Below are positions 34,901 through 34,901 of a stretch of DNA of 34,901 bases, piece by piece. Origin of the DNA: JAGNRR01 sp964389575 (GTDB lineage Bacteria; Bacteroidota; Bacteroidia; Chitinophagales; Chitinophagaceae); the NCBI GenBank assembly GCA_964389575.1, contig CAYMFF010000025.1:1-34901 (forward strand), written 5' to 3'. Below the pieces are notes generated by a model, which was given only the letters and a program-made list of their open reading frames with translations, had not been told where the DNA came from and searched no databases. A program made the translations under genes and the position numbers. How positions within the stretch are numbered: the first letter of the stretch is position 1; each line of letters opens with the position of its first letter.

Positions 34901-34901
34901 C

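Overview
The window looks like an AT-rich Bacteroidota chromosome, probably a draft or metagenome assembly because it carries a 100-N scaffold gap. The evidence for Bacteroidota is a type IX secretion (Por) C-terminal sorting domain, a TonB-dependent receptor, an unorthodox sensor kinase with Reg_prop and Y_Y_Y domains, a BatB/BatC-type protein, carboxypeptidase-regulatory-like surface proteins, and promoter elements of the Bacteroidota -7 type (TAnnTTTG). The order cannot be fixed from sequence alone. Most genes are ordinary chromosomal ones. No phage, insertion sequence or CRISPR array was seen.

Layout. 1-3.4 kb: a large surface lipoprotein, then a GNAT acetyltransferase and a membrane protein with an SRPBCC-like tail. 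3.4-3.9 kb: a UbiE/MenG-like methyltransferase interrupted by the gap. 4-10.2 kb: a secreted DUF4412-like protein, a two-gene unit (T9SS-sorted protein plus C1q-like protein), and a NarL-type two-component system (LuxR response regulator plus propeller sensor kinase). 10.2-12.3 kb: uvrB. 12.5-17.9 kb: a secreted DUF4412/GLPGLI-like protein, a CheB-CheR-PAS-histidine kinase fusion with its single-domain receiver, and a small membrane ORF. 18-21.7 kb: a TonB receptor with a polytopic membrane protein. 21.7-26.2 kb (minus): nadC, an SUI1/YciH factor, a lipoprotein, a RES/Xre toxin-antitoxin pair and uvrC. 26.3-28 kb: a cyclophilin lipoprotein followed by a divergent serpin-like protein. 28-34.7 kb (minus): a BatB-BatC fusion, purA, an LpxH-like hydrolase, a regulatory-domain surface protein, a non-catalytic M16 peptidase homologue and an SDR. 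The window ends in tRNA-Lys(UUU).

Two observations stand out. First, a 20-bp imperfect palindrome (arms AATACG/CGTATT, 8-bp spacer) occurs twice with 19/20 identity. It lies exactly 21 nt from a -7-like box in three promoters: those of the response regulator, of the T9SS/C1q unit, and of the DUF4412-like gene. This suggests a local, self-regulated two-component regulon controlling secreted proteins. Second, the gene after the cyclophilin encodes an apparently unrecognised divergent serpin. It has a full match to the serpin signature, a reactive-centre loop of the same length as in alpha-1-antitrypsin, and a shortened N-terminal helical region.
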